From: Coix lacryma-jobi var. lacryma-jobi
Taxonomy: Eukaryota; Streptophyta; Magnoliopsida; Poales; Poaceae
DNA: 64,000 bases
NCBI GenBank assembly: GCA_009763385.1
Contig: CM019825.1
Location: forward strand, 5,266,252-5,330,251
Reading direction: 5' to 3'
In this document: positions 45,031-55,856 of the stretch, piece after piece
How the letters are laid out: every line of letters starts with the position of its first letter
How positions within the stretch are numbered: position 1 is the stretch's first letter
Made by a program: the position numbers and the translations under genes
The notes under the pieces: model-generated
Seen by the model: the letters and a program-made list of their open reading frames with translations, nothing else
Database searches by the model: none
What the model was told of the DNA's origin: nothing

Positions 45031-48000
45031 ATGGCCGCCAGAGGAGGTGGAGCTGGAGGTGGACGTGGACGTGGCCGTGGTCGTGGAGCACCTGTTAACC
45101 CACCACCACCACCCCCAGTTAACATTCAGCAGTTGATGGGCATCCAAGCCCAATTTATGCAAACCATGATGCAACATATGCAGAATCAGCCAGTTGGAGG
45201 AGCACCACCGATGCAAGTGAGGGACAAGAGGGGTGAGTTTTTAAAAGGTCACCCGCCAGTGTTCTCTCATGCCGCTGATCCCCTGGAGGCTGATGACTGG
45301 CTTCGTGCCATTGAACGCCAGCTTACCATCGCGCAATGCAATGACCAGGAGAAGGTGCTCTATGCTTCTGGTCAGTTGCAAGGAGCTGCTCTGGATTGGT
45401 GGGAATCGTTTCAGTTCGGCCAAGCCAACGATGCTCCACTTGTCACCTTTGAAGAATTCAAGACCAACTTCAAAGCATACCATATCCCTGCTGGTCTGAT
45501 TGAATTGAAGCAGGAAGAGTTCAGATCTCTGCGCCAAGGAGCCATGACCGTTGCTGAGTACCGTGACAAGTTTGCTCAATTGTCACGCTATGCCCCCACA
45601 GATATCGCTCAGGATGCCGACAAGCAGCGTCGCTTTCTCAAGGGTCTGAATGATGGACTGGCACTGCAGCTTATGTCCAATGAGTATGCCAGTTACCAGA
45701 CTCTAGTCAACCGTGCTATTGTGGTTGACAACAAGCGCAAGGAGATGGAGGCTAGAAAGAGGAAGCTCCAAGGTCAGTCTTCTGGTAGTAACAACCGCCC
45801 TCGTTCCAACTTTGCACCAGGCAATCAGCAGAGGTACCAGGGACCGACTACTCAGTGGAACCGCAACCAGGGACAACAACGTCCTTCATACCCACAACAG
45901 CAGCAGAACAATAATCAAGCTCAGCGCCAAGGCACTCCCAACAATGCTCCCATGAAGACTAGTGCACCCAACACCCCCGTCAAGAATGGAACACCCAATG
46001 CCTGTTTCCGTTGTGGTGATCCCGGTCACTATGCCAACCGCTGTCCGAAGAGGCAAGATCAGCTCCCACCTCAGAATAATGGGCAGAAAGGAAGGCAGCA
46101 AGTACCCCCTAATTCGGGCAAGGTGAATCACGTGTCCACAGAGACCGTGCAGGAAGCGCCAGAAATTATGCTTGGTACGTTCAACATTAGTTCCATCCCC
46201 GCTACAGTTCTTTTCGATTCTGGTGCATCGCATACTTTCATATCACATACATTTGTTAGAATGCATAACCTACCTGTTAGCCTCATGAAAACCCCCATAA
46301 TGGTTACCTCACCGGGTGGAGGATTGCAAGCTACGCTTCAGTGTATGCCTATACATGTGTCCCTAGGGGGGGTAGATTTCTCAGTATCCCCAATTGTGCT
46401 GAGAACAGCTGGTATTGATTTGATACTGGGTATGGATTGGCTGACGAAAACCAAGACAGGCATTCAGTGTCAAGATAAGGTCGTGACAGTTACTACAGCT
46501 AAGGGGGACAGAATCAGTGTGAATGTAGTGCTACAACCAACACCGACTGCAACCGTGAATCAGATGAATGAAGAGGCTTTCCCGGAAGATCTAGTGGTGG
46601 ATGAGTTCCCGGATGTGTTCCCCGATGACTTGCCAGGTATGCCACCTGATCGCGACATTGAATTTATTATTGAACTTTTACCTGGAACTGCACCCATAGC
46701 TAAAAGACCATATAGAATGGGAGTACCTGAATTAGAAGAACTTAAGAAACAAATTAAAGAGTTACAAGAAAAAGGGTTTATTCGTCCTAGTTCATCACCT
46801 TGGGGAGCTCCTATCATTTTTGTTGACAAGAAGGATGGTGGTCAACGGATGTGTGTTGACTATAGATCGCTTAATGAAGTTACCATCAAGAACAAGTACC
46901 CGTTGCCGAGGATTGATGATCTGTTTGACCAGCTTAAAGGTGCATGTGTGTTCTCTAAGATTGATCTGCGTTCTGGTTATCATCAGTTGAAGATTCGAGC
47001 ATCTGATATTCCAAAGACAGCTTTCACTACAAGGTATGGGTTGTATGAGTATACAGTCATGTCATTTGGATTGACCAATGCACCTGCCTACTTTATGTAT
47101 TTGATGAACAAGGTGTTCATGGAATATCTCGACAAGTTCGTTGTTGTGTTTATTGATGATATTCTAGTATACTCTAAGAACAAGGAGGATCATGCTGATC
47201 ATCTGAGGTTAGTGCTACAGAAACTCAGAGAGCACAAGTTGTATGCCAAGCGCAGTAAGTGTGAGTTCTGGTTAAAGGAAGTTTCTTTCCTTGGACATGT
47301 TATCTCTAATGGAGGCATCTCAGTAGATCCGGGCAAGGTTGAAGATGTGTTGAACTGGGAGCCACCAACAGATGTGACCGAGATTCGTAGTTTCCTTGGA
47401 TTGGCCGGTTACTATAGAAGATTCATTGAAGGATTCTCCAAACTTGCTAAGCCAATGACAGCTCTGCTAGAGAAGAATGCTAAGTTTGTCTGGTCCGATA
47501 AATGTCAAGCTAATTTTGAGGAGTTGAAGAAACGTCTGACTACAGCTCCAGTGTTAATTCTGCCAGATCTGAGTAAGGATTTCTCTATTTATTGTGATGC
47601 ATCTCGTCAAGGTTTGGGTTGTGTTCTTATGCAAGAAGGCAAAGTGGTAGCATATGCATCAAGGCAGTTGAGAAAGCATGAGCTGAACTATCCCACTCAT
47701 GATTTAGAATTAGCAGCTGTCGTCCATGCATTGAAAATTTGGAGACACTATCTAGTGGGTCACAAGACAGACATCTATACCGATCATAAGAGCTTGAAGT
47801 ACATTTTCACTCAGTCCGATCTGAATTTGAGACAACGCAGATGGTTAGAATTGATTAAGGACTATGATTTGGAAATACACTACCATCCCGGTAAGGCTAA
47901 TGTTGTAGCAGACGCCTTGAGCAGAAAAAGCCATGCCAATGAGATCCGAATTGCTTCTATGTCAGAAGAGTTGTGTGCTGAATTTGCACATCTGAATTTG

Positions 48001-49465
48001 GGAATTGTGATCAACAGAATAGAGTTAGAGCTTGAACCAGTATTGATGCAAGAGATACGTAAGGGTCAGATGTCAGATGAAAAGTTAAAGCAGATAGCCG
48101 ATAACATTGTTCTTGGCAAAGCATCAGGTTTTCGGTTAGATGATGATGGTACATTATGGCATGGGAATAGATTATGTGTACCTGCAATCAAGGAGATACG
48201 TGAGTCTATACTGCGAGAAGTGCATGAGTCAGCTTATTCCATTCATCCTGGAAGCACTAAGATGTACTTTGATCTGAAGAAAAAGTATTGGTGGGATGGA
48301 CTGAAGCGAGATGTAGCCGAGTACGTCGCTTTGTGTGATACATGTCAGAGGGTAAAGGCAGAACATCAGAGACCCGCTGGTCTGTTACAACCGATGAAGA
48401 TACCTGAATGGAAGTGGGAAGAAGTTGGTATGGACTTTATAGTTGGGTTACCTCGTACTCAGAGAGGTTACGACTCCATATGGGTAATAGTGATTGACCA
48501 AAGTTGCTCACTTTATACCGGTCAAAACTACCTATACTGGAGCTAGATTGGCAGAATTGTATATGGAACGAATAGTATGTTTGCATGGAGTGCCAAGAAA
48601 GATTGTGTCAGATCGTGGTACGCAGTTCACCTCTCACTTTTGGCAGATGATACATCGATCATTGGGGACAAGGTTGAACTTCAGTACTGCTTATCATCCA
48701 CAGACTGATGGACAGACAGAAAGAACAAATCAGATTCTAGAAGACATGTTGAGAGCTTGTGCATTGCAATATGGCACCAGTTGGGACAAGAATTTGTGTT
48801 ATGCAGAGTTCTCATATAACAACAGCTATCAGGAGAGTCTAAAGATGGCACCGTTTGAAGCTTTGTATGGAAGACCGTGTAGAACACCGTTGTTCTGGGA
48901 TCAGACAGGTGAAAGTCAAGTGTTTGGACCTGATGTGTTGAGGGATGCCGAGGAACATGTCAGGATAATCAGAGATAACCTGAGAGCCGCTCAGTCTCGG
49001 CAGAAGAGTTATGCAAATAACCGTCGTCCAGATCTAACTTTTGCAGTAGGTGATTATGTCTACCTAAAGGTGTCACCGATGAGAGGTGTGAAAAGGTTCA
49101 ATAAGAAAGGAAAGCTAGCACCTAGGTATATTGGACCGTTCAAAATTCTTGAAAGACGTGGTGAAGTGGCGTATCAGTTAGAATTGCCTGAAAGCTTGTC
49201 AGGAGTGCATAATGTGTTTCATGTTTCTCAGTTGAAAAAGTGCCTGCGAGTACCCGAAGAGCAGATACCGTTGGAAGAGCTCACAGTTAAGGAAGATTTG
49301 ACTTATGATGAGTACCCAACAAGAATTCTAGAGACAGCCGAAAGAGTTACCCGGAGCAGAGTAATAAAGATGTGTAAGGTTCAGTGGAATCGGTACTCAG
49401 AAGCAGAGGCAACTTGGGAAAGAGAAGAGGATTTGAGAAAATCATACCCGCAGTTGTTTGAGTAA
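45031..49465 (+). pseudogene. Gypsy-1 gag-pol, frameshifted in integrase
   Basis: A single frame runs from ATG 45031 to 48546, and the remainder of integrase is in another frame (48494-49465). Domains by residue from 45031: gag core (about 70-240), zinc knuckle C325-C328-H333-C338, protease LFDSGAS with D396, reverse transcriptase FIDD (D709, D710), RNase H YCDAS...TDHKSL, integrase zinc-binding region and first catalytic Asp (MDF, D1135). At about 48490-48494 the conserved WVIVDRLTK segment lacks 5 nt, so the frame ends about 18 codons later at 48546. The other frame contains SDRGTQF, the catalytic Glu segment TDGQTER and a C-terminal chromodomain-like EYPTRIL...VQWNRYSEAEATWE. The copy probably cannot make a full integrase by itself. 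Confidence 0.92.
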
Positions 49466-49474
49466 GCATCGCTG

Positions 49475-49511
49475 GAATCTCGAGGACGAGATTCTCTAAG
49501 GGGGGTAGATT
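49475..49511 (+). promoter_or_regulatory. Hairpin and polypurine tract of Gypsy-1
   Basis: GAATCTCG-AGGA-CGAGATTC (49475-49494) is a perfect 8-bp stem ten bases after the pol stop. It is followed by AAGGGGGGTAGATT, the polypurine tract that primes plus-strand DNA synthesis, which ends at the 3' LTR. Confidence 0.8.
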
Positions 49512-50600
49512 TGTAACATCCCAAAAATTTGCATCAATTTAAAAATAGGCAATATGATTTAATTATGCATTTTATGTGTTGCATGGAAACTAGTTAATAA
49601 AACTATTTGCAAAAGCTAAAATTAATCCTAGGCCAAAGATCATGTTGATGCATACATGCTGGTGCATATCTTATTTTTGTGATGTGTGGTTTTAGTTCAA
49701 AAGTTGTTTGAATTCAAAAGGATTTGAAAATGCATTTGAAAAATCAAATCTGAAATTGGAAAACAATTTTCCTTCTCTCCCTTCCCCTCTCTCCCTTTTT
49801 GGCCCGATCAGCCTGGACGGCCTGCTCCTCCCCTCGCGCCGGCCCGTTTCTCTTCTCCCCTTCCCCTTTCTCCTTCGCCCGCATGGGCCGCTGCCCGGCC
49901 CAACGCCCGCGCGCAGCGCCGCTCCGCCGGCCCAGCCGTCCGCTCGCCGCACCCGCGCGCCTGGTTCTCTCCCTCTCGCTGACAGCTTACCCCACCGGTC
50001 AGGGACGGCGTCTCCCTCTCGTCTCCGGCTCGAACTCGATGCCGAGTTCGATTCCATCGACGCTACGCGTCCTCACTTGCCAAATCGACCGAGCCGATCC
50101 CCTTATAAGATCCCCGAGAGTCCGCCGCCTCTCCCCACGCATCAAGCTTCTGCTCTCGTGCCCTAATTCGCTCCCGCGACGAACTCCGCGGCCGCCGTCG
50201 ATCCGCCGTCGTCAACCCGACGCTTCAACGAGTTCCAGCCGTCGCAAGGTTTCTATCTAGCTTCGTCTTGGTCACGCGAAGCCATTACACCTTTTTCCCC
50301 TCTGTTTTCCCCTGGTTTCGCGTTAACCCGTGCTCGCCGTCGTTGCAGCGCCCCCGCTGTCCGCCTCGCCGCGCAATCCGCCGTCACAGAGACCTCACCG
50401 ACGCCATCATCACCACTGGTGAGTCCGCTTTGCTCTCCTCTTTCGATTGGACCTACTCCCGAGGTCTCTACCGCTCTATAGAGCAATCCCGAGCTCCCCC
50501 GCCCAACTCCGGCGATGCCGCCGCCGTGTTTCTTTCTGCTCCGGCGACACAGCGCCGCCAGCCCCTCTCAGAACTAATCTGAGCCGTCCATCTGGGAATC
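49512..50600 (+). repeat. 3' LTR of Gypsy-1, left part
   Basis: 1089 bp corresponding to 40383-41472 of the 5' LTR. It stops at GGGAATC, where Gypsy-2 is inserted. GAATC (50596-50600) is the presumed Gypsy-2 target duplication. Confidence 0.92.
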
Positions 50601-51572
50601 TGTAACACCCCTGGTGTTCAAATGTAATTAACTTGACATGTCATCATCTTAAGCATTAATCATTTCCTGTGATGCATTTGATTTGCCTAATTGCTATGCC
50701 TTGATTCCCTTTTCAAAAACCCTAAAAGCCCAATTCTCTCTATAAGGGCAAAATGGTAATTTCACCTCTGTGCCTAGTTATATTTAATTCTTGTTCAAAT
50801 TTAGTGCCCTGATGTTTGCTGCATTGATCAAAGTTCAAAAATCAGATTTGATTTGATTTTCCCTTTTGCAAAACCCTAAAATCCCAAATCCTGGATTTAT
50901 TCCCTTTTTGATAACTTTTTCAAAAGTCAAAATTTTGAGTTGGTTCAAAAAGCAAAGTTGTGAATCTGATCGAGAGGAACAACTTTGGTATTTACAAATT
51001 TTCAAGTCTCAGTTTGAAATCCAAAGTAATTTTGATTTGAATCAAATTTGAAAAGTGTCCCCTTTTCTGTTTTTGAATATAGTTCAAAAACTATTTGGAA
51101 TTTGAAAATGTTCATATTGATAAAGTTGTAGATCTCATTTTTCTGAGCAACTTTGGTATTTTGAGTTTTTGTCGCACAGTTCAAATTTTGGAAGTAATTT
51201 GCAAAATACAGATACCAGCCAAAAAGTCAAACCCTAGGGCGTAGCCCTGTTCATCTTCCTCGCGTAGGGGGAGGGCCCCGGTCGTGGCCGAGCCTCCGGC
51301 GCTGCGCGCGCCACGCGTTTGGCAGCCGCTCGTCTGTCCCCGACCAGCCGCCGTTGTCGCCACCATCATTTCGCACCCGCACGCGCACAGTTGACCCCGC
51401 TCCCGTCCCCTACCGAGCCCAGCGCGCCGCCGCCGCGTGGCCATTGCCGGCCAAGCTTGCGCACCGGCCCCGGCTGCACGCCATCACCTCCGCCTTAGCA
51501 CAATCGAGTGCGCACGCTCCCGCCGATCTTATCCACCCCACCCCGTGCTCTCTACCGGCCTCTGGCCGCGGC

Positions 51573-51580
51573 TATATAAG
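51573..51580 (+). promoter_or_regulatory. LTR promoter TATA box, Gypsy-2
   Basis: TATATAAG in GGCTATATAAGCCCGCC; the identical box is in the 3' LTR at 61357-61364. It is the best candidate for the retrotransposon's transcription start, expected near 51605. Confidence 0.65.
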
Positions 51581-52027
51581 CCCGCCGGAGCCCCGAAGCT
51601 TCTCATCCTCTCCGCCACCGTGGCCAGGCCAGTCCAGTGCCTCCGCCGCTCCACCACCTAGCTCAGAAGCTCCGCCTTGAGCTCGTGGAGCTTTCCCACC
51701 CTTCAATTTCATCTCTACCGCCCTCAATCGCTCGGCGTAAGCTCGCCGTTCCCATCTCCGGCAGAAACCCGGCGAGCTCGGGTTCGTGAAATTCGCCGTC
51801 TCCGGCCATGATCATCCCTCACCGACCCCCGTGTCGTGTTCCTTGGTTCCGTGCGACTCTGACCAGGCCCTTGCGGTCTCGTGTGTTGCGCAGGGTCGCC
51901 GGAGCGCCGCTCGCCGCTCGCCGCCGAAGGAGCTCCACCGAACCACCACCCTCGAGCACGTGCCGAGCCACACCCTCGAGCCCTGCCTCCGATCCGTGGT
52001 AAGCACCCGAGGCCTCCGGCCTCTGCT

Positions 52028-52250
52028 TCCACTCCGTCTCGCCCGAGCCCAAGCCTCGAGCGGACTCATGCACCCTCCGCTTCGTCGAGCTAGGCCTCGG
52101 ACGGACGCTTGCTTTTCCGTCTCGCCCGAGCCTTCCGTCTCGCCCGAGCCTTCCATCTCGCCCGAGTCCGCTTCGCCCGAGCCTCCGGGCCAGGCCTCGG
52201 ACGGAGCACTCACTTTCCGTTTCGCCCGAGCCCGTTTCGCCCGAGCCCTT
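52028..52250 (+). repeat. CGCCCGAGCC minisatellite in the Gypsy-2 LTR
   Basis: Eight or so copies of (T)CGCCCGAG(C/T)C, of which three neighbouring units form an 18-bp TTCCGTCTCGCCCGAGCC tandem (about 52119-52172). The array is repeated at 61812-62034 in the 3' LTR. Confidence 0.8.
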
Positions 52251-54692
52251 CATAGAAGGAGCACAGTGCTCTTTTCCTTTTTGGAGAGTTATGAATAGTG
52301 TTCTGTTTTCTCTTTTTTGTGTGAATTAATCTGTTGTTCCTTAAATGCTCAGAAAATTATGGTATGCTCCTTGCACTGTGTAGTATTTTATAAAAATATG
52401 AAACTTGACTTTTCTGCAAGAATTTGAAAATGTAAAATTCCCCTTTTAATTAAAAAAATGAAGGTTTTGGTATTTTTGGAGAGTGATCTATAACTCCAAA
52501 AATCTTGAGATAAATTTTTGAGACCTTGTTATAACATGCTGAACCTCTGGTAAAATTTTGAAGTCTTTTGGAGCAAGTTGATTTTTGAGCATTTATTTTA
52601 ATTAAGGAATAGTGCCTTTTGTTAATTAAATGTTTAGATTATTTGAGCATCTTAATGACCTCCAAAAATTATGAAATTTGTTTTGCCATCTGTTTATGCC
52701 TTAATGAACTTATGTGATTAATTTGGTAATTTTTGGAGCAACTTCATAAAATGACCTTTTAAATAAAATAAGAAAAATAGAAAAGATGGATTAGGGTTGG
52801 TAATAAGTGTTTAATGATGTGATCTTTGGATTGATTGATGTTCATAGACCCCTACCCTTTGGTCTATGATGTCTGTGATGATATGTTTGGTTAATACTTA
52901 GGATAATTATAATAAGGCCTAACATCAATAATGCTTAAGAAAGAAATGGTTACCTTTTATGCTCAACCTAGATTTCGATTATGCCTTGCCTAAGAGTAAT
53001 CTAGATTCAGTGGAATTGTCTTGCACCATAAGTCCATATCATCATTCTCATGAGCATTCATCATTGCATCCGTATAGTTGACGAAGAAGGTACCAGAGTC
53101 GAGGCCGCTGTTGACGAACCAACTCCCGAGGCGACCCCGAGCTCCAACACCTATACCTACCCCGAGTCTGCTCTCTTTGCTCTTCAAGGCAAGCCCCGGT
53201 GCATCTAACCCTTTCCTTGAATTTATAAAATGATTTCCTTAAATGCTTTTGAGTTAAATTATTGCATTAGGTTTATAGGAGTTGTGTGCTATCCTAATTG
53301 ATGCACTATCCACCTTGACCACTGATACACCTGATACCTGCTTTTCAAAAGTATTTGAAAAATGCTTAGCAATGCTTATTGAATTAGACTTGCAATAAAA
53401 TGTCATTTTCAAAAGTGTGATCACTTAAGAATCTTTATGGGAATTTGGCTTTACTTCCCGTTCGATGACTGCTTGCCTAGCTAGCATGTGGTCATTGTCG
53501 AGAAGAGGTTGTCCGCGCGTACGGTGCCGTCATGTTGTAGTCCGGGACTCAACAGTTGACACCGACCGGGACATGGTTGAAAAACTGACAGGACTATTAC
53601 GCTTGGGTGAGATATGACCAAGGTATAGTTCTGGCTGGAAAATTAGGGACCATCCGTATGGGGGCCTGCTGGTCAAGACTTGTAACTATTCACATACTAC
53701 GGGAAGCTCTGGCTCCGAGGAATCCTTTATTGGACCGACAACCGCGCACTGGGAGTGGAGAGATGGCGGAAGTAGCATGTACCCACGTGTCAGGACCTGT
53801 ACTCTTGGGTTAGAGTCCCGAGGTACTTGTCGCTGGCGGAAAATTGGAGTGGTGTACTGTACTTCCGGGTGGCGTAGGACCGGGCCCAATCTTGGAGGAA
53901 TCGTGGTAGACGGGTTGGCATATGCAAGCTTGGGTGCTACATATGCAGTGTGGATAGGGATCCTCAGCTGAGTATTATTTATCCGGATTAACGTTGCTCC
54001 TCGGTTATGGAGACTTGGTCCACTGACTGTCAACGGAGAGTGGTTCTCAACTAGGAATGTTTTGAAATGTAAAATGAATCATGAATGATGAAGAATTGAG
54101 GAATACTGAATCTTTCAAAAATAAAATAAGGTTTACAAAAATGCTTTTCTGCAAAATACTTGATCTTGCTTAAGCCTTACCGTGACTACCCTAAGCCTCT
54201 CATTCCTTCTTTAGTCGGGTAAGTCTTGTTGAGTACCCCAGTACTCAGGGTTTGTTACCCATGTTGCAGGTATGCCTGAGACCCCGATGTGTCTCGCACC
54301 CTGTTGCGTGACCTTCGTCCAGGAAGAGGCCGATGAGGCCGATGAGTAAATGTGCACCCTCGGGCTGGGTGTTACATGTATCTTTATGTTAATGTTTCCG
54401 CTACGTTGTCTACTTTGAATCACCCGAACAATGGTTTGTAATAACCGTACTCCTTACTTCATTTGAAACCTCGTTTTGTAAAACTAATGTTATTTAAGTC
54501 TTCCGCTCTTTATTCCGATGTTATTTGTAAAAGTATGCAATGCTGTAACCGAATTGTGAGATGATCCTGCGGACATTGGGCGCTGATGTAGCCCGGTGGC
54601 GAACAGGTCTTAATCACATGGAACATGGGTTCGGCTGTCAGAGGTTGACAGGGACACGTGGGCCATAGGATTAGGGTCGTTCCGTCACAGAG

Positions 54693-54704
54693 TGGTATCG
54701 GAGC
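54693..54704 (+). promoter_or_regulatory. Primer-binding site of Gypsy-2, variant
   Basis: TGGTATCGGAGC, differing at one position from the TGGTATCAGAGC complement of initiator methionine tRNA used by Gypsy-1. It lies three bases after the LTR end. Confidence 0.85.
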
Positions 54705-55011
54705 ATCTCACTTTAACGTTGCAGTGTTTCTTTTGTGAAAACTTCAAAAGTTCTTTTGAGTCCAAACAAAATTTAAACTTGACTATTTTGAGTCCAAATT
54801 GCTTCTCTCATCTTGTCTCTCTTATGGCAACACTAGCTAGTGGAACAACATGTATTAAGCCCTATATATGTTAAGTATTGCATTGCCTTGTTCCGTAGGA
54901 ACGATTCATGCATCATGTCATATTCACTTAAGTTAATAAATGAGTTCGTTGGGATAGTGTACCTATACCTTTTCTTGCTAGCCTTTCTCATCTATAACCT
55001 CTTGTCCAGAT

Positions 55012-55620
55012 ATGGCTCGCATCAAGCTGACCGCCCGCAAGTCGACTGGACCGAACGGTGTGCCGCGTCACCAGCTGGCGCCACGCACCGGAGAAGAGAC
55101 TGGAGAATCCTCCAATGGTCGTCGTTTTCCCCGTCGTACCCGCAAACAGCTGAAGGAGGAAATCAAGAATCTGAAGGCTGAGATGGAGAACATGGAGCAT
55201 GACTTCTATCTTTCCCGCCTGGAGTTTTATGAGGCACGAGCTTCCCTGGAGCAGGCCAATCGGAACACGGTTCGCGCTATCGAGCAGCGCAATGATGCTT
55301 GGACCCGCGAAGATGTCACCAGAGCCCAGCTCCATGGACTGCAGCAGTACACCGCCCAGATCGAGCAGTTCAATGATATGCTTCATGAGGAAGTACACCA
55401 GCTGCACAACCAGCTCCACCCCGTGATTCCACCAGTTGCTGAGGACCCCGAAGACGGAGTCGTGGAGGAACCTGAAGTGGAACACGAGCCCGATCAGAAT
55501 GAGGAAGTGGAACCTGCTGAAGATGTCCACGTTGAAGATGAAGATGAGGAGGAAGAGCCTGAGCTTATCATCGAGGATGATGATGATGACGAAGAGTTGA
55601 TCTTCATCGATGACGACTAG
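55012..55620 (+). CDS. Gypsy-2 extra ORF: histone H3-tail mimic, coiled coil, acidic tail
   Basis: 202 residues between the primer-binding site and gag. After the initiator Met the protein begins ARIKLTARKSTG, against ARTKQTARKSTG in histone H3: residues 1-12 differ only at positions 3 and 5, and K4, R8, K9, S10 and T11 are kept in register. GVPRHQLAPR then parallels GKAPRKQLATK. No histone fold follows. Instead a long coiled coil (about 45-140, starting RKQLKEEIKNLKAEMENMEHDF) leads to a proline spacer and a highly acidic C-terminus (about 145-202, with runs of D/E). The acidic end recalls histone-chaperone tails. The ATG lies two bases after CTTGTCCAG, a good 3' splice-site sequence. No named family was recognised. 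The frame is intact in a very young element, which favours function. Confidence 0.85.
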   Translation: MARIKLTARKSTGPNGVPRHQLAPRTGEETGESSNGRRFPRRTRKQLKEEIKNLKAEMENMEHDFYLSRLEFYEARASLEQANRNTVRAIEQRNDAWTREDVTRAQLHGLQQYTAQIEQFNDMLHEEVHQLHNQLHPVIPPVAEDPEDGVVEEPEVEHEPDQNEEVEPAEDVHVEDEDEEEEPELIIEDDDDDEELIFIDDD

Positions 55621-55856
55621 ACTCCTTGTGTCTGTACCATCTGCTTACCTAAAACCTTAGTCTAGGTTTGGGGGCGTTAGTCTGTCTGTTGCCAAGTCTG
55701 GCATGTATCTTTCTTTTCGTATCTTTTCCCCTTTATCGGCCTGTATCAGTCTGTTGTCATCTTTATCAAGCCAGCTATCTTTGTATCAATGAAGCTATCA
55801 ATCGGTCATTTCAGAACCTTTGTCCATTTATGCTGAGTTCCGAGTTGCTTATACAG
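55621..55856 (+). other. Spacer between extra ORF and gag, Gypsy-2
   Basis: 236 bp ending TTGCTTATACAG immediately before the gag ATG. The gag-pol frame is open upstream to 55668, but without a conserved domain there. Confidence 0.6.

Larger units (their letters stand above)
40383..50600 (+). mobile_element. Gypsy-1: chromovirus-type Ty3/Gypsy retrotransposon, 3' end interrupted
   Basis: Order: 5' LTR 40383-43296, primer-binding site 43300-43311, extra ORF 43491-44348, gag-pol 45031-49465 (frameshifted), PPT near 49498-49511, 3' LTR from 49512. At 50600 the 3' LTR is cut by Gypsy-2, and its remaining roughly 1.8 kb lies outside the window. The gene order RT-RNase H-integrase, a chromodomain-like C-terminus and the AAGGGGGG PPT motif fit plant chromoviruses, probably the Tekay/Del lineage. 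The compared LTR parts (about 1.09 kb) differ by three substitutions and one A-run indel counted by eye, so the insertion is recent. Confidence 0.9.
50601..54689 (+). repeat. 5' LTR of Gypsy-2
   Basis: 4089 bp from TGTAACACCCCTGGTGTTC to CCGTCACA. A TATATAAG box (51573-51580) follows a GC-rich promoter-like region. Downstream is a minisatellite of CGCCCGAGCC-containing units (about 52028-52250). Short frames within are not supported as genes. Confidence 0.92.

Noticed and set aside
49692..50582. Several frames of 77-153 codons in the Gypsy-1 LTRs (also 40564-41454)
   Set aside because: They lie inside LTRs in GC-rich leader sequence, occur in both copies, and show no domain or start context; treated as non-coding.
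51354..52298. Frames of 102-170 codons in the Gypsy-2 LTRs (also 61138-62082)
   Set aside because: Low-complexity P/S/R translations of LTR promoter and minisatellite sequence; no domain.
55012..55620. A true histone H3 gene or fragment
   Set aside because: Only the first 25 or so residues resemble H3; no histone fold follows, and the frame is located inside an LTR retrotransposon in an ordered position.
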